45,671 nucleotides of DNA from Deltaproteobacteria bacterium (GTDB lineage: Bacteria; Myxococcota_A; Polyangia; Polyangiales; Houyiibacteriaceae): NCBI GenBank assembly GCA_013151775.1, contig JAADHO010000367.1:1-45671 (forward strand). Reading direction: 5' to 3'. Each line of letters opens with the position of its first letter. Position 1 is the stretch's first letter. Both the position numbers and the translations under genes were made by a program. The notes below the pieces were generated by a model. The model ran no database searches, had not been told where the DNA came from, and worked only from the letters and a program-made list of their open reading frames with translations. Shown here in pieces: positions 28,316-36,907 of this stretch.

Positions 28316-28320
28316 CCTCC
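28316..28320 (-). promoter_or_regulatory. Ribosome binding site of the operon's first gene
   Basis: GGAGG 9 bases before ATG 28306 on the - strand supports the shorter start of the SNF2-type helicase. The 182-base gap to the next upstream gene is where the operon promoter should lie. I could not pick out convincing -35/-10 boxes there. Confidence 0.5.
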
Positions 28321-28488
28321 GCCTCGCCGCATGGAACTCACGAATCTCGCGCAATCATGGACTCTCGACCGGCACCCGAGCGCCGCGAACGGAGAGCTGG
28401 CGTGCATCGTATCCGACTGCACGATGTTGCAGAACCGGATTCGGGCGGCGGGCGGCGAGGAGGGGCGCGAGGGGATGGGCGCGAGGGG

Positions 28489-28911
28489 CTAGGCAGTGAA
28501 TAGCTGGCGAGTTCGCGACTCGTGCGTATCCGCGCCCCCGCGACCCTCTGTTAGCGCGCACGCCAGCTGATGCGCGTGGGGGCGCAGATGAGACAGTGTG
28601 TTGAAGGCACTAACGTGTCTTGAGTCGACGTTGCCGAGCTTGCCCCACTTCTTGATGCGCGAGTGAAGGGGCTTGTGCGAGCGGCCGTTCAGCAGCGTCT
28701 TGTCCGGGAGCATGAGCAACTCGGCCTTTACGCCCAGCTCGGCGGCCACGAACAGATTGTAGGCGAAGGCGCTCCAGAGTTCTTGGTCCATGCCGTGATC
28801 GGCTGCGGCGAGGAACTGCCTCGCTCGCTTGAGGAGAACCCTCGACCGGCCCCGGTTGTAGCGAAAGTCGAAGACCACGATCCAGTGGTCGCAGAGGGGC
28901 CTGGACCTCAA
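28489..28911 (-). CDS. Small helical protein, possibly HEPN-like
   Basis: A 140-residue frame with a TTG at the 5' limit; GTG or downstream starts are possible, so the N-terminus is uncertain. The middle, FAYNLFVAAELGVKAELLMLP, has the look of the first helix pair of small HEPN proteins (a helix with N-L-x-x-A-E-L then K-A). Later come RSHKPLHSR and LRPHAHQL, either of which could supply an R-x3-6-H pair, but neither is a clean HEPN signature. It lies upstream of the DISARM-related operon on the same strand, 182 bases from that operon's first ATG. A separate transcript is likely. It may be a degraded or standalone toxin-like gene; this is a tentative call. Confidence 0.5.
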   Translation of the reverse strand: MRSRPLCDHWIVVFDFRYNRGRSRVLLKRARQFLAAADHGMDQELWSAFAYNLFVAAELGVKAELLMLPDKTLLNGRSHKPLHSRIKKWGKLGNVDSRHVSAFNTLSHLRPHAHQLACALTEGRGGADTHESRTRQLFTA

Positions 28912-29201
28912 GGCACGTTGGCTTCGGCGAACTGCCGACGCAACCGATGCCTAAGATCCTGCGCACCTAGCCCTTGGGTGCGTGGTGACTGTACAGCGCG
29001 ACCTTCGACCTTCAGTTCCGCGTGGCGATCAAGGTCGCGAGGCCACAGAGAACGCAGGCAGTCCTTCGCAAGAAGCGCCGCAGACACGACCGTCAGACCG
29101 ACGCGTCCAGACGCCACATTCGCAGCTTCACCTGTCAGCCGGTGTCGACGCCTTGCTGCCCAGCGCTTGCGCCCCGGCCAGACTCGATTGTGCACCGCGA
29201 T

Positions 29202-29564
29202 TCAGCCTCCCGAGCGGCACCAGCCCTTGGAACGCGCCGGAGCGAGTCCATATCCACCACGGAGTGTCATCCAACTGGTATTCGTTGAAGCATTGCATGT
29301 GGCACAGAGCGGGAGGATGTGCGGCCCGTCGCCCTCCGCTAGCCATGGACTGATGGCTGAAAATTTGCTCTCCGCCTCAACATGTCCGCCGTGCACAGCC
29401 TCATTCGTGCACGAGGCATTGGCGCACTTGAGCTTGCCTTCGTACCAAAGTTCTCGGCCGAGTATGCCGTCGGGCGAACGTTTCCAGTGTTCTATCCACC
29501 CACCTGTGCATCCGCACTCTTCATCGCCTGTATTCGTCAGATTCTTGAATTTCATGACCGTCAC
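29202..29564 (-). CDS. Small HNH-type zinc protein
   Basis: A 120-residue protein with a GTG start at 29564 backed by GGAG 7 bases upstream. An ATG three codons later is an alternative. The core shows CANASCTNEAVHGGHV followed ~25 residues later by HILPLCATCN: two Cys pairs and a GGH element in the arrangement of HNH/zinc-finger nuclease-like folds. The second His/Asn positions (CNASTN) are consistent with an HNH module, but the family is often small and of untested activity. The last ~20 residues (Gly/Arg-rich) may be a frayed end. It is 239 bases downstream of the TIGR02391-type gene, same strand. Base composition around it is visibly less G+C-rich than in the flanking operons, hinting at separate acquisition. 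Confidence 0.65.
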   Translation of the reverse strand: MTVMKFKNLTNTGDEECGCTGGWIEHWKRSPDGILGRELWYEGKLKCANASCTNEAVHGGHVEAESKFSAISPWLAEGDGPHILPLCATCNASTNTSWMTLRGGYGLAPARSKGWCRSGG

Positions 29565-29803
29565 AGATCAACTCCACATCGCGAAGTGCTGTATGCGCTG
29601 CTTCACTACTTTGCACCAGTACGGTTCATTTCCGTAGCGCATTATCATTCTTGGCAAGATCATCATGACATGTGTTCGGGGACGTGGCGAGCCGCTTGCT
29701 ATCCGCCAGATGTCGGCTGCTCGAATAGAAGTCGCTCACTCTCGACCCGCATCCAGTTCGGGGAACACCTGCGCCATGATCCTTTCCGGATTCGCCCGAT
29801 TCG

Positions 29804-30679
29804 TCACTTCTCCCGTTCAGTCTGGACGTTGGCGTCAACGCTGCTGGCCTCCAGGACGAATAGCTCATTCGCGGCAAGAAATTCCCTGAACAACTCGCGT
29901 TCTGACTCGCCGAACTCCGGCTCCTTGTGCGCCCTCGGGTTCCGGTAGGCCATGAAGGCGGACACGAATCGTTGCGCACGACCCTGAACCTCTGCTGTGG
30001 CCATGCCGTTCCATGTCAGCGGAGGCGACTTGCCGAGAAACGCCGCGGACATCAGCTTGCTTCCAAACTCCTCCAGACCAGTGCGTGAACGAACAATGTC
30101 TTCAATCCGCCGATAGGCACTTACGAGGCTCCTGTCGGGGTCAGTGCGAAACGACTTCGCCAGGTCGAAGAGTCGCGGGTCGATCAATCCAAAAGGCATG
30201 GGAATGGAGGCCTCGCGCCAGATTAGTGCACTGGCTTCACCTCGTTCCCTGTGGTGTTCCATGATGTAGTCATAGGGATAGCCATTCCGGATTCGTCGCC
30301 CATCGATGAGCACGTCGAGGTCCTCTGCCGTGAGCAGCCCGCGCCGGAATCGCCCGAAGAACTGGCCATCGACCTGTAGTTCGCCAAGCTCGACATCGTG
30401 GGCGCGAAGCCCTGCGAGCGTTAATGACAGCCCAGTTGGGCCCTCGCCCCCGTATCCAGATGAGAATCCCGGCATCACCACAACGTAGCCTTCGGGAGTC
30501 GTCCACAGGAAGAAACCATGTGAACGATTTCCGTCGCTGTCTGCCGGGGACGTGACGAGCAGCGCACGTTCGATCTCCGACGCTTGGAGAAGGCTCGCGA
30601 TTGCACGGATGCTATCTGAGGTGCCGCGATCCGCCCCGTGGTATGGAAGCGACACTTGCCTATCCATGATCTCACTCAT
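29804..30679 (-). CDS. TIGR02391/Ymh-type HEPN-like protein
   Basis: A 291-residue protein from ATG 30679, chosen because AGGA lies 10 bases upstream. The open frame continues further 5' but is Arg-rich and shadow-like. Residues ~190-275 match the TIGR02391 (Ymh) family: RIEDIVRSRTGLEEFGSKLM, SAAFLG, and FMAYRNPRAHKE, ending LFVLEAS. The R246-x4-H251 in RNPRAH is a HEPN-type signature. Residues 1-~180 form an unassigned alpha/beta region (ALLVTSPADSDGN, GFFLWTTPEGYVVVMPG). Ymh-type proteins are found beside restriction and defence genes and are suspected RNases or abortive-infection factors. Here the gene stands alone, with a 344-base gap upstream. Function in this host is inference. Confidence 0.75.
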   Translation of the reverse strand: MSEIMDRQVSLPYHGADRGTSDSIRAIASLLQASEIERALLVTSPADSDGNRSHGFFLWTTPEGYVVVMPGFSSGYGGEGPTGLSLTLAGLRAHDVELGELQVDGQFFGRFRRGLLTAEDLDVLIDGRRIRNGYPYDYIMEHHRERGEASALIWREASIPMPFGLIDPRLFDLAKSFRTDPDRSLVSAYRRIEDIVRSRTGLEEFGSKLMSAAFLGKSPPLTWNGMATAEVQGRAQRFVSAFMAYRNPRAHKEPEFGESERELFREFLAANELFVLEASSVDANVQTEREK

Positions 30680-31023
30680 GTTGCTGTTGTCCTGATGCTG
30701 CCGGCAATCGAATCGAGCGGTCGAGCGCTTCGTCTGCCTACCGGGAAGTTCTGCTCGCCCGCAGCGATAGATAGCTGCCAGCGCAGAAGCAAGGTGCTCG
30801 CCGCGGCGCTCCCTGTCTAGGGCTGAGTGGACTCGAGGCTGGATGCTGACGCAGAAGCCGCTCGCTCGCGGCGCCGAGGCCATGCGCAAGCGCTCCACAG
30901 TGAGCAGTACGATGGCCCCTCGTCCCGCTGCTTCAGAGCCACGCGTACAGCGGCTCGCCGACACCACGTGCCCGTTGCCCGTTGCCTCGCGAGGACTGCC
31001 GTTGATTCCGGTGGCCCACGCCA
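30680..31023. other. Gap without a recognised gene
   Basis: Between the TIGR02391-type gene and the next gene upstream I see no convincing coding frame. Open frames on both strands are Arg/Ser-rich shadows. It presumably carries the promoter of the TIGR02391-type gene near 30700, but no clear boxes were identified. Confidence 0.4.
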
Positions 31024-31752
31024 TCACAGTACCTTCGCCCTCTGCATGGCCTCGCGTCGTCGCCGAGCGCGGCCCTTCACGCGATCCTTGCCGAGAGTTC
31101 CGCTTCGTCCTCCGTCTTCGACGCAATCCGCAATCTGCTTGTAGCTCCACCCTCCGGCATGGAGATGAGCCTCGAGTAGATGCAGCATGGGTCGGCGAAG
31201 GCGGAGCGTACCTCGAGGATTGGACAACGCCTGGTCGTCCAGTTCGCTACTTGCGGTATCCAACATCGAGCGAATAGCTGATAGCCCTTGCTCAATGTCG
31301 TCCGACAGAGATGGGAGCATGCTATGCCGAAAGATGCCTGGATATGCCTCGTGTGTCGAGCGTACCTCCGAGCACACTTGGTGAACAGGGGTCAGAACGC
31401 GGGCTACGCGGGCCAAGGCGCTCTGCGCCTCCCGTATCGCCTCGAGTGCCTGCCCACGTGGCGAGTCGCGGTCCGCGAACCGGCTCCAGAGTTCGAGCAA
31501 GCCCATCGCCACTGCGCAGACCTGCGTGTCCCCGGGCGGGTAGTCGCTTGGCACCGGCCAATTCCGTGGCGGAGCCGCGAGTGGTATCGCCTGATTGCAG
31601 ATGTGACTGGCGAGGTGGCCGACTGCGGCCTGAAACACCGACCAGTCCCCGGCCAGTTCCTCATGACCTTCGAACCAGCTCAGGAGGTCATCGAGGTCCA
31701 CTTTTTCGGTCGAGCGTAAGGCCGCGGCCAGTCGTGATTTGGTGATCGTCAT
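31024..31752 (-). CDS. Unknown protein with a C-terminal helix-turn-helix-like tail
   Basis: A 242-residue protein. ATG 31752 is preferred over a TTG 16 codons upstream; neither has a strong ribosome site. The sequence is mainly helical (STEKVDLDDLLSWFEGHEEL, LARVARVLTPVHQV). The C-terminal ~60 residues, LLEAHLHAGGWSYKQIADCV followed by a basic stretch (KGRARRRREAMQR), resemble a DNA-binding helix-turn-helix with a basic tail. No enzyme motif is visible. It lies 286 bases downstream of the NACHT NTPase gene on the same strand, and could be a regulator of neighbouring defence genes. That role is inferred only from the tail. Confidence 0.6.
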   Translation of the reverse strand: MTITKSRLAAALRSTEKVDLDDLLSWFEGHEELAGDWSVFQAAVGHLASHICNQAIPLAAPPRNWPVPSDYPPGDTQVCAVAMGLLELWSRFADRDSPRGQALEAIREAQSALARVARVLTPVHQVCSEVRSTHEAYPGIFRHSMLPSLSDDIEQGLSAIRSMLDTASSELDDQALSNPRGTLRLRRPMLHLLEAHLHAGGWSYKQIADCVEDGGRSGTLGKDRVKGRARRRREAMQRAKVL

Positions 31753-32038
31753 GGGAGCAGCATGTGCTCCGCAATCAGATTCCGCAGTGGCAGGGCTCAA
31801 TTTGGTCCAGCGCCACCCCCCAACTGGGGAGGCATGGGGTGCAGCGGATCAGGCTCAGAAATGCGCGCTCGGGACTCGAGCCAATGGCGCCAATGGCCTC
31901 ACGAGTCACTCCACGCCAACACGTCGACCATGGTCGCGATCAGATCAGCCCACGAGGGGCGGTCTGGCGATTGGACGCCGTCTACGCGTACTCGGTCGTG
32001 CAGGCAGCGCTCCGAACGCCCTAAGAAAACGTTCGCGT

Positions 32039-35000
32039 TCAGCTCGGCGTACCGGGTTTGGTGAAGTCTATGCCTACGACATCCAGCCGCTGCACTGCTG
32101 GATTCGTCCTCACGATTTCATCGGCCTGAGCAGATAACTCCTTGAGCAAAGTCATGAAGTCGACACTCCGGTCTGGTGGTTCCCAGTTCATCTTGGATCC
32201 CACCCAGAAGAGCACGTAGACGCCGTGTCTCGAGCTGTCATCCGCGAGGTACTGACCAACGAGCTGGCGTTCGAGCCCATCGCAAAGCTCGGTGTAGGAC
32301 CACTTGTCCGCGATCTTGAGTTCGATGTTGCAGAGGCTGCCGAGGCGAGGGATGCGGAGTCGTAGGTCGGGGCGCTTCCTGTCGCCCACTTCTTCCTCGC
32401 GAGTGACGTCGTACTGCTGGCGCGCGTGCTCCAGCAACTGCGTCGCGAGCCACAGCTGAGCGATCGATTCATCCACGGCCTTCTTGGTCTGCGTGAACAG
32501 TTCCCTATAGCTCTTTTCTCCCTGCTCGATGAACAGCTTGATGTCGTCGAGTCGTTGTAACGCCACGTCGTGAAGCTCATCTGCGGACGTCGGGGTCCGG
32601 GTGAAGGATTCGCTCCATGCCTTGGCCTCCTCAGCCGATATTGGTCCACAGGCCGGATTCCGCGAGGCAGCGGCCTCCGCCAGCATGAGGAGCCAGTCTC
32701 GACGGTCTGCCATGACCGCCATCTCTGCCAGCTCGCGGTAGGCGCCCTCCACATCCGAGCCGGTAGCGTCGCCGAGCGCTTGCGCAAGTCGATCTCGGAA
32801 ATCTGCTGCATCGTCTCGTGAATTTGGCGTGTATGTGCCCTCATGCACGGCGTCAGCCCAGGCCGGCACCTGCTCAAACATCGACGCGATCAGGTCTCTC
32901 AGCGTGGCGACGTTGGCAGTGAACGACAGCCCCTGTCGGCGCGCGCGAATTGCCGCCCGCTGTTCGCTGGCCGCCCAGGCGACGACACAGCGCTGACGCG
33001 CATCGTTCTCCAGCGGTGCAAGGCCATGCCGGAGGAAGGCGGTTGCAGCAGCGGAGTCGGTGAGCATCCAGATCGACATCCACACTGCGAATCGCTCGGG
33101 GTCGCCTGTGAATCTCGCCGTGCGCTCAGGAACGGTCGCTGCCAAACGGTCCGGCTCCTCTTGAGCGACGATCGCCACGGCGGTGGATAGGGCGTCAACT
33201 GTTGGAGGCTCGTTGCAAGTCAACCACTCGGCAATCCAGGGGGCCACGAGACATGCGACGGAACCACCAGCGAGGCGCACCTTCTCTGCGACTCTCGGGT
33301 GATCTGAGCCCTCACGTTCGAGCTCGTATTGCAGGCTGGGCAGCACGGCGCTCTTGACTGCGGAAGGCCAGGACTTCGCGAGCTTCTCGACCCACTTGGG
33401 AAACGAGTTCATCTCCGAGAGTGCGAAGGTCGCTGCCTTGAGAGCAGTCTGAGCGTCGATGTCATCGAGCTCGCCGGCTTCTGCGGAGAGTTCGAGGCCA
33501 GCCAGCGCGAGCTTCGTCTGCCACGATGTGGTGCCCGCTGGGTCACTACGTTCGGGCCGTGTTGGCTCGACCGTCTTCCAGAATGCGCGAAGCCCTTGCT
33601 CGGCCGCTTCAGCCACCGCAATCGAATTGCGTTCTTCGATCTTTTTGAGCGAAATGGCGCCGTAGCGAGATCCGCCGATATCGCCATCATCGTACAGGGT
33701 GGTCAGGGCTTGGGAGTGCTCACCTGCCGCGATTTGTGGCAGCACCGCATGTAGTGCGTCTCGCTTCGCCTTGTCCTGGCGGGCAATCCGGCGCTCACGG
33801 GCCTCATTCAGCCGCTGGTAGAGTCGCATCGATCCGCCGTCTACGAATGGCGGGTTCCTCCTGCGCTCGGCTCGCAGTCGGAATTCGTCGCGGGCCGAGG
33901 CCAGCCTCTCCAAGCTCTCTTGACGAATGTGCTCGTCCTCGGGTGCCAGGGAGATGCACGCGATCGCGTCATAGGCCAGGACGCGCTCGCGTACGTCGGA
34001 GCGAGCGTTGCCATCGTTCTCCAACCACGAAATGTCCTCGGCTCCGAGTTCGTAGAGCTGATGCGACGCATGGACCTCCCAATACCGACGAGGCATGCGT
34101 CCACATGCTTTCGCTTGGGCTACGTCGCGCCAGAATAGGGTCCTACGAGCTCCCGGCCTGTCGGCAAGCGAGGTCCGCACCGGGTCAAGTTCATGGAACA
34201 TGGGGTTTCTCAGGGTCGAAGGGCGCCGGAAATATTCCACTGCTCGGACAACCGGAACCGATGCTTCGTCGCGAGATTCGTCGACGTCGCGCGCAACCAC
34301 GGCAGCGAGGAACGGGATGAGCCAGGACAACTGGTCCCCATCGTCAGCCTCCAGTTGCGTGAGAAGCGCATCGATCACGCGCCGGCGTGTCGTGCCTTCC
34401 AGCACATCAGGTAGTTCGTAGAGAAGGATGGCATCGACTTCCGTCACGGGATGCGGTTGTGAACGCGAGTGATCCACAAGACGATTGACGAACTCGGACA
34501 CGCCGAGCAGTCCGGGAAACACGAGGCGCAGATACTTGCCGAACACATAGTCATCCGCCAGCCATGCCGGTGGAATCGTCAGGATCGCGGCCTGGTCCTC
34601 ACTGGTGCACAGCGTCGCGACTGCCCCGAGCGCGGCCGCACGTAGTTCCGGGGAGCTTTCCTTCGCCATCGCCAACGCCAGAGCGTCCGGGCCGAGATCG
34701 ATCAGTCCTCCCTCGCGGGCGATCACCATCAGCGTCGCTCTGAGTTCGTCTGGGCTGTCGACGAGCAGCTCTCGGATGGTCGGCACCAAGCTCGCCTCTG
34801 CCAACCGACCCAGGCTGACACGGTCGAAGTGGCGATACAGGTGCGCGCGTCCGTCATATTGCGACGCGTAGCGACGCAGAAGCGCTCGCCGGTCTTCAGG
34901 CGTCAGGGCATTCGGGTCTCCGTGTTGGATCAGGACCTCTGGCGCCAATGCGACCACCCTGTCACGCAGCGCCTGATCCTTGAGACTCAGCCAGGCGACG

Positions 35001-36193
35001 ACAGGCGCGAGGTGTGGTCGGACGATGCGTCGAGAACCGTGCACGCAGAAGAGCAAGTCGTCGAGGGAGCGCCGAGTGAGTCCTTCGTCGAGAAGGCCGC
35101 GGAGCCACTCCGCAGCCAAGTACTCCTGGACACTGCGGTGGTGCAGTCTAACTCGACCGTAGGTCGCCTCGTCGAACAGGCCCAGCCTGAGCAGCGCACC
35201 CAGGTCTTCATCGGACCAGGTCGACATCAGGCCGTGAGCGTCGATACCGTGCGAGTATGCATCCGCCGGTGCTGCAACTATCCTGACCCAGGGGGCCTTG
35301 GGAATGCGAACTAGGCGCGTGGCTGCCAGAGATGCCAAGCCCGCAAGATACCGGGCGCCTTCGCCCGCCCGCTCTGGTGTCAGTCTGGTTGTGCGTCCAG
35401 GTTCGTGTGCGTCGCGCAGGCGAACCTGAATGCTGTGCTCGACGAGTTCGGTCAACCCACCTAGCCGCCCGCTGTCGCGCCAGAACCGAGCCAACCATTC
35501 GACGTCGAGAGGTCGAGTGGCAAACGAAAGCGCACTCGCAGTGGCAATCGCCGCCATGAAATTGTCGATGTCAGTGATGCCTTCGCGCTGAGCTAGCAGG
35601 CGCACCTGCTTGTCGCTCAGTGGTGCCAACTGGAAGAGTTCGGGCTTCAGCGGCTCGATAGCATCGGCGCAGTCCACGGCCAGCAGCCCAAATGCGTCCG
35701 TGTCCGAACTCGGCGCCCAGTCGCTTGGGCGACAAGAGACGATGACGTGAGCACGAGCCAAAGCGGGGCCCAGTCGAATGCTGAGCCTCTTGAGCGCCTG
35801 GCCCAGGGTGCGCCTTGCGAGCTTGGCTTCGTCCAACGAGTCGAGGAAGAAATAGCCGAGACCGTTCTCGCGGAGCCACACATCGAGGAGAGTCGTGTCT
35901 GCGTATCCGAGTGCGACGTCGACACTATCGGCCGCCAGCTCGTTGAGCGGTAGGAAGAAGGCCGCCGCGGTCTCCTCCCTGAGGCTTCGGACCTGTAGTC
36001 GGAACTCTACGCTCTTGCCGCTTCCCATCTCGCCCAGGACAACCGCGCAGGGACAAGCGAGCACGTCTGTCCACGCCTTGGTCTGCCCGAGCGCGCGGGC
36101 CAGTGAGACCGCCGCCGCGGGGTCAAAGGTTTTCCCATCCTGAGCGACATGGAAGAAGTCGCGTCCTAGATGAAGTAGGTCCGGTTCGGTCAC
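32039..36193 (-). CDS. NACHT/STAND NTPase with C-terminal PD-(D/E)xK nuclease
   Basis: A 1384-residue protein with a GTG start. Walker A GEMGSGKS is at 54-61 and Walker B YFFLDSLDEA around D118/D121, close to the N-terminus, so no effector domain precedes the NTPase. A long helical-repeat region follows (~350-1240). The last ~120 residues form a PD-(D/E)xK nuclease-like core: D1276 in RPDLRL, then E1291-L-K1293 in CNIELKIADKW, followed by helix LERQLVGQYLAD and strand GVYVLFWVG, the order seen in restriction-endonuclease folds. The architecture is the mirror of the Cap4-STAND protein at the left of the window, with the nuclease at the opposite end. By inference it is a single-gene defence NTPase in which ligand binding triggers DNA cutting. 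The sensor target is unknown. Confidence 0.85.
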   Translation of the reverse strand: MTEPDLLHLGRDFFHVAQDGKTFDPAAAVSLARALGQTKAWTDVLACPCAVVLGEMGSGKSVEFRLQVRSLREETAAAFFLPLNELAADSVDVALGYADTTLLDVWLRENGLGYFFLDSLDEAKLARRTLGQALKRLSIRLGPALARAHVIVSCRPSDWAPSSDTDAFGLLAVDCADAIEPLKPELFQLAPLSDKQVRLLAQREGITDIDNFMAAIATASALSFATRPLDVEWLARFWRDSGRLGGLTELVEHSIQVRLRDAHEPGRTTRLTPERAGEGARYLAGLASLAATRLVRIPKAPWVRIVAAPADAYSHGIDAHGLMSTWSDEDLGALLRLGLFDEATYGRVRLHHRSVQEYLAAEWLRGLLDEGLTRRSLDDLLFCVHGSRRIVRPHLAPVVAWLSLKDQALRDRVVALAPEVLIQHGDPNALTPEDRRALLRRYASQYDGRAHLYRHFDRVSLGRLAEASLVPTIRELLVDSPDELRATLMVIAREGGLIDLGPDALALAMAKESSPELRAAALGAVATLCTSEDQAAILTIPPAWLADDYVFGKYLRLVFPGLLGVSEFVNRLVDHSRSQPHPVTEVDAILLYELPDVLEGTTRRRVIDALLTQLEADDGDQLSWLIPFLAAVVARDVDESRDEASVPVVRAVEYFRRPSTLRNPMFHELDPVRTSLADRPGARRTLFWRDVAQAKACGRMPRRYWEVHASHQLYELGAEDISWLENDGNARSDVRERVLAYDAIACISLAPEDEHIRQESLERLASARDEFRLRAERRRNPPFVDGGSMRLYQRLNEARERRIARQDKAKRDALHAVLPQIAAGEHSQALTTLYDDGDIGGSRYGAISLKKIEERNSIAVAEAAEQGLRAFWKTVEPTRPERSDPAGTTSWQTKLALAGLELSAEAGELDDIDAQTALKAATFALSEMNSFPKWVEKLAKSWPSAVKSAVLPSLQYELEREGSDHPRVAEKVRLAGGSVACLVAPWIAEWLTCNEPPTVDALSTAVAIVAQEEPDRLAATVPERTARFTGDPERFAVWMSIWMLTDSAAATAFLRHGLAPLENDARQRCVVAWAASEQRAAIRARRQGLSFTANVATLRDLIASMFEQVPAWADAVHEGTYTPNSRDDAADFRDRLAQALGDATGSDVEGAYRELAEMAVMADRRDWLLMLAEAAASRNPACGPISAEEAKAWSESFTRTPTSADELHDVALQRLDDIKLFIEQGEKSYRELFTQTKKAVDESIAQLWLATQLLEHARQQYDVTREEEVGDRKRPDLRLRIPRLGSLCNIELKIADKWSYTELCDGLERQLVGQYLADDSSRHGVYVLFWVGSKMNWEPPDRSVDFMTLLKELSAQADEIVRTNPAVQRLDVVGIDFTKPGTPS

Positions 36194-36223
36194 ATCTCGC
36201 TTCGATCACCGTGGCTCTTGCGT

Positions 36224-36240
36224 GACGATACTTGATCGTC
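36224..36240. promoter_or_regulatory. Inverted repeat upstream of the NACHT gene
   Basis: GACGAT (36224-36229) and its complement ATCGTC (36235-36240) are separated by 5 bases, about 30 bases upstream of the NACHT GTG start. The position and symmetry fit an operator for a dimeric repressor overlapping the promoter. Six-base arms can arise by chance. Confidence 0.3.
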
Positions 36241-36390
36241 GTGAGCATCACACGCCATCGGGTGCTCATGGCGGTTCTGGCACAAGTGGGAAGCGGCCGC
36301 ACCGCCCTCCGACGGCTCAAGCCCCAGGGGGAGGGCCGTCCTGCGGTGCGCAAGCAGCTCTGCTTCCTTCGAATGCGCATATCGTCGAAA

Positions 36391-36452
36391 GTGAACGCCT
36401 GAATCGCATCAACGTGAACGCCTGAATCGCATCAACGTGAACGCCTGGATCG
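36391..36452. repeat. 23-bp direct repeat, 2.7 copies
   Basis: A 23-bp unit beginning GTGAACGCCTGAATCGC occurs twice with perfect identity (36391-36413, 36414-36436). A third partial copy (36437-36452) matches 15 of its first 16 bases. It lies between two divergently transcribed defence modules, about 200 bases from one start and 455 from the other. It could be a regulator-binding iteron or a replication-slippage product. Confidence 0.85.
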
Positions 36453-36907
36453 GGAGGAACACGAAGAGGCCGTCGGCCCGAGCATCATCCAGCGTGAGTC
36501 TTGTTCGTTCGCTTCGGACATTGGACTCGGCGGCACCTCCGCGACGTCGTAGGGGCACGTACCGAGCGCGACACCGCGCGGATGCCGAGCGCGCCACATA
36601 GTCGAACGCTGTTCCCGCGTGGTCCGTATCGCAGCGGGTCCATGACGGGCCAGGCCAACGGAGGCGGTGGGGTGCCGGGCAGATGGGAACTCACGCCCGA
36701 AGTTCCGCTCGGCAGCCTCGAAATCGAATCGCGCGCCGCCCCGCACGTCTGAGCATAGATGGCTCGAATGCTCCGGATGCTTCGCACGACGGCTCGGTCG
36801 CGTCATTTGAACCGGTACGCACGAAAACTGCACGAAAGCGTCCGAGCCAGGAGGCCCGCGGCGACCGACTCTCTGGTTGGGGGAGCCACACGCCAGACGA
36901 GGTCAGC

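Larger units (their letters stand above)
36194..36907. other. Divergent intergenic region, no convincing gene
   Basis: A 714-base gap separates the NACHT gene (-) from the HTH/helicase pair (+). Open frames inside it are Arg/Ser/Pro-rich and mutually overlapping, typical of shadows, and I accept none. It contains a short inverted repeat near the NACHT start and a 23-bp direct repeat, both listed separately. Promoters for both directions should be here. Confidence 0.5.

Noticed and set aside
36432-36833. Possible - strand gene in the divergent gap
   Set aside because: Product is Arg/Ser/Pro-rich, has no ribosome site, and overlaps other equally poor frames and the promoter region of the HTH gene.
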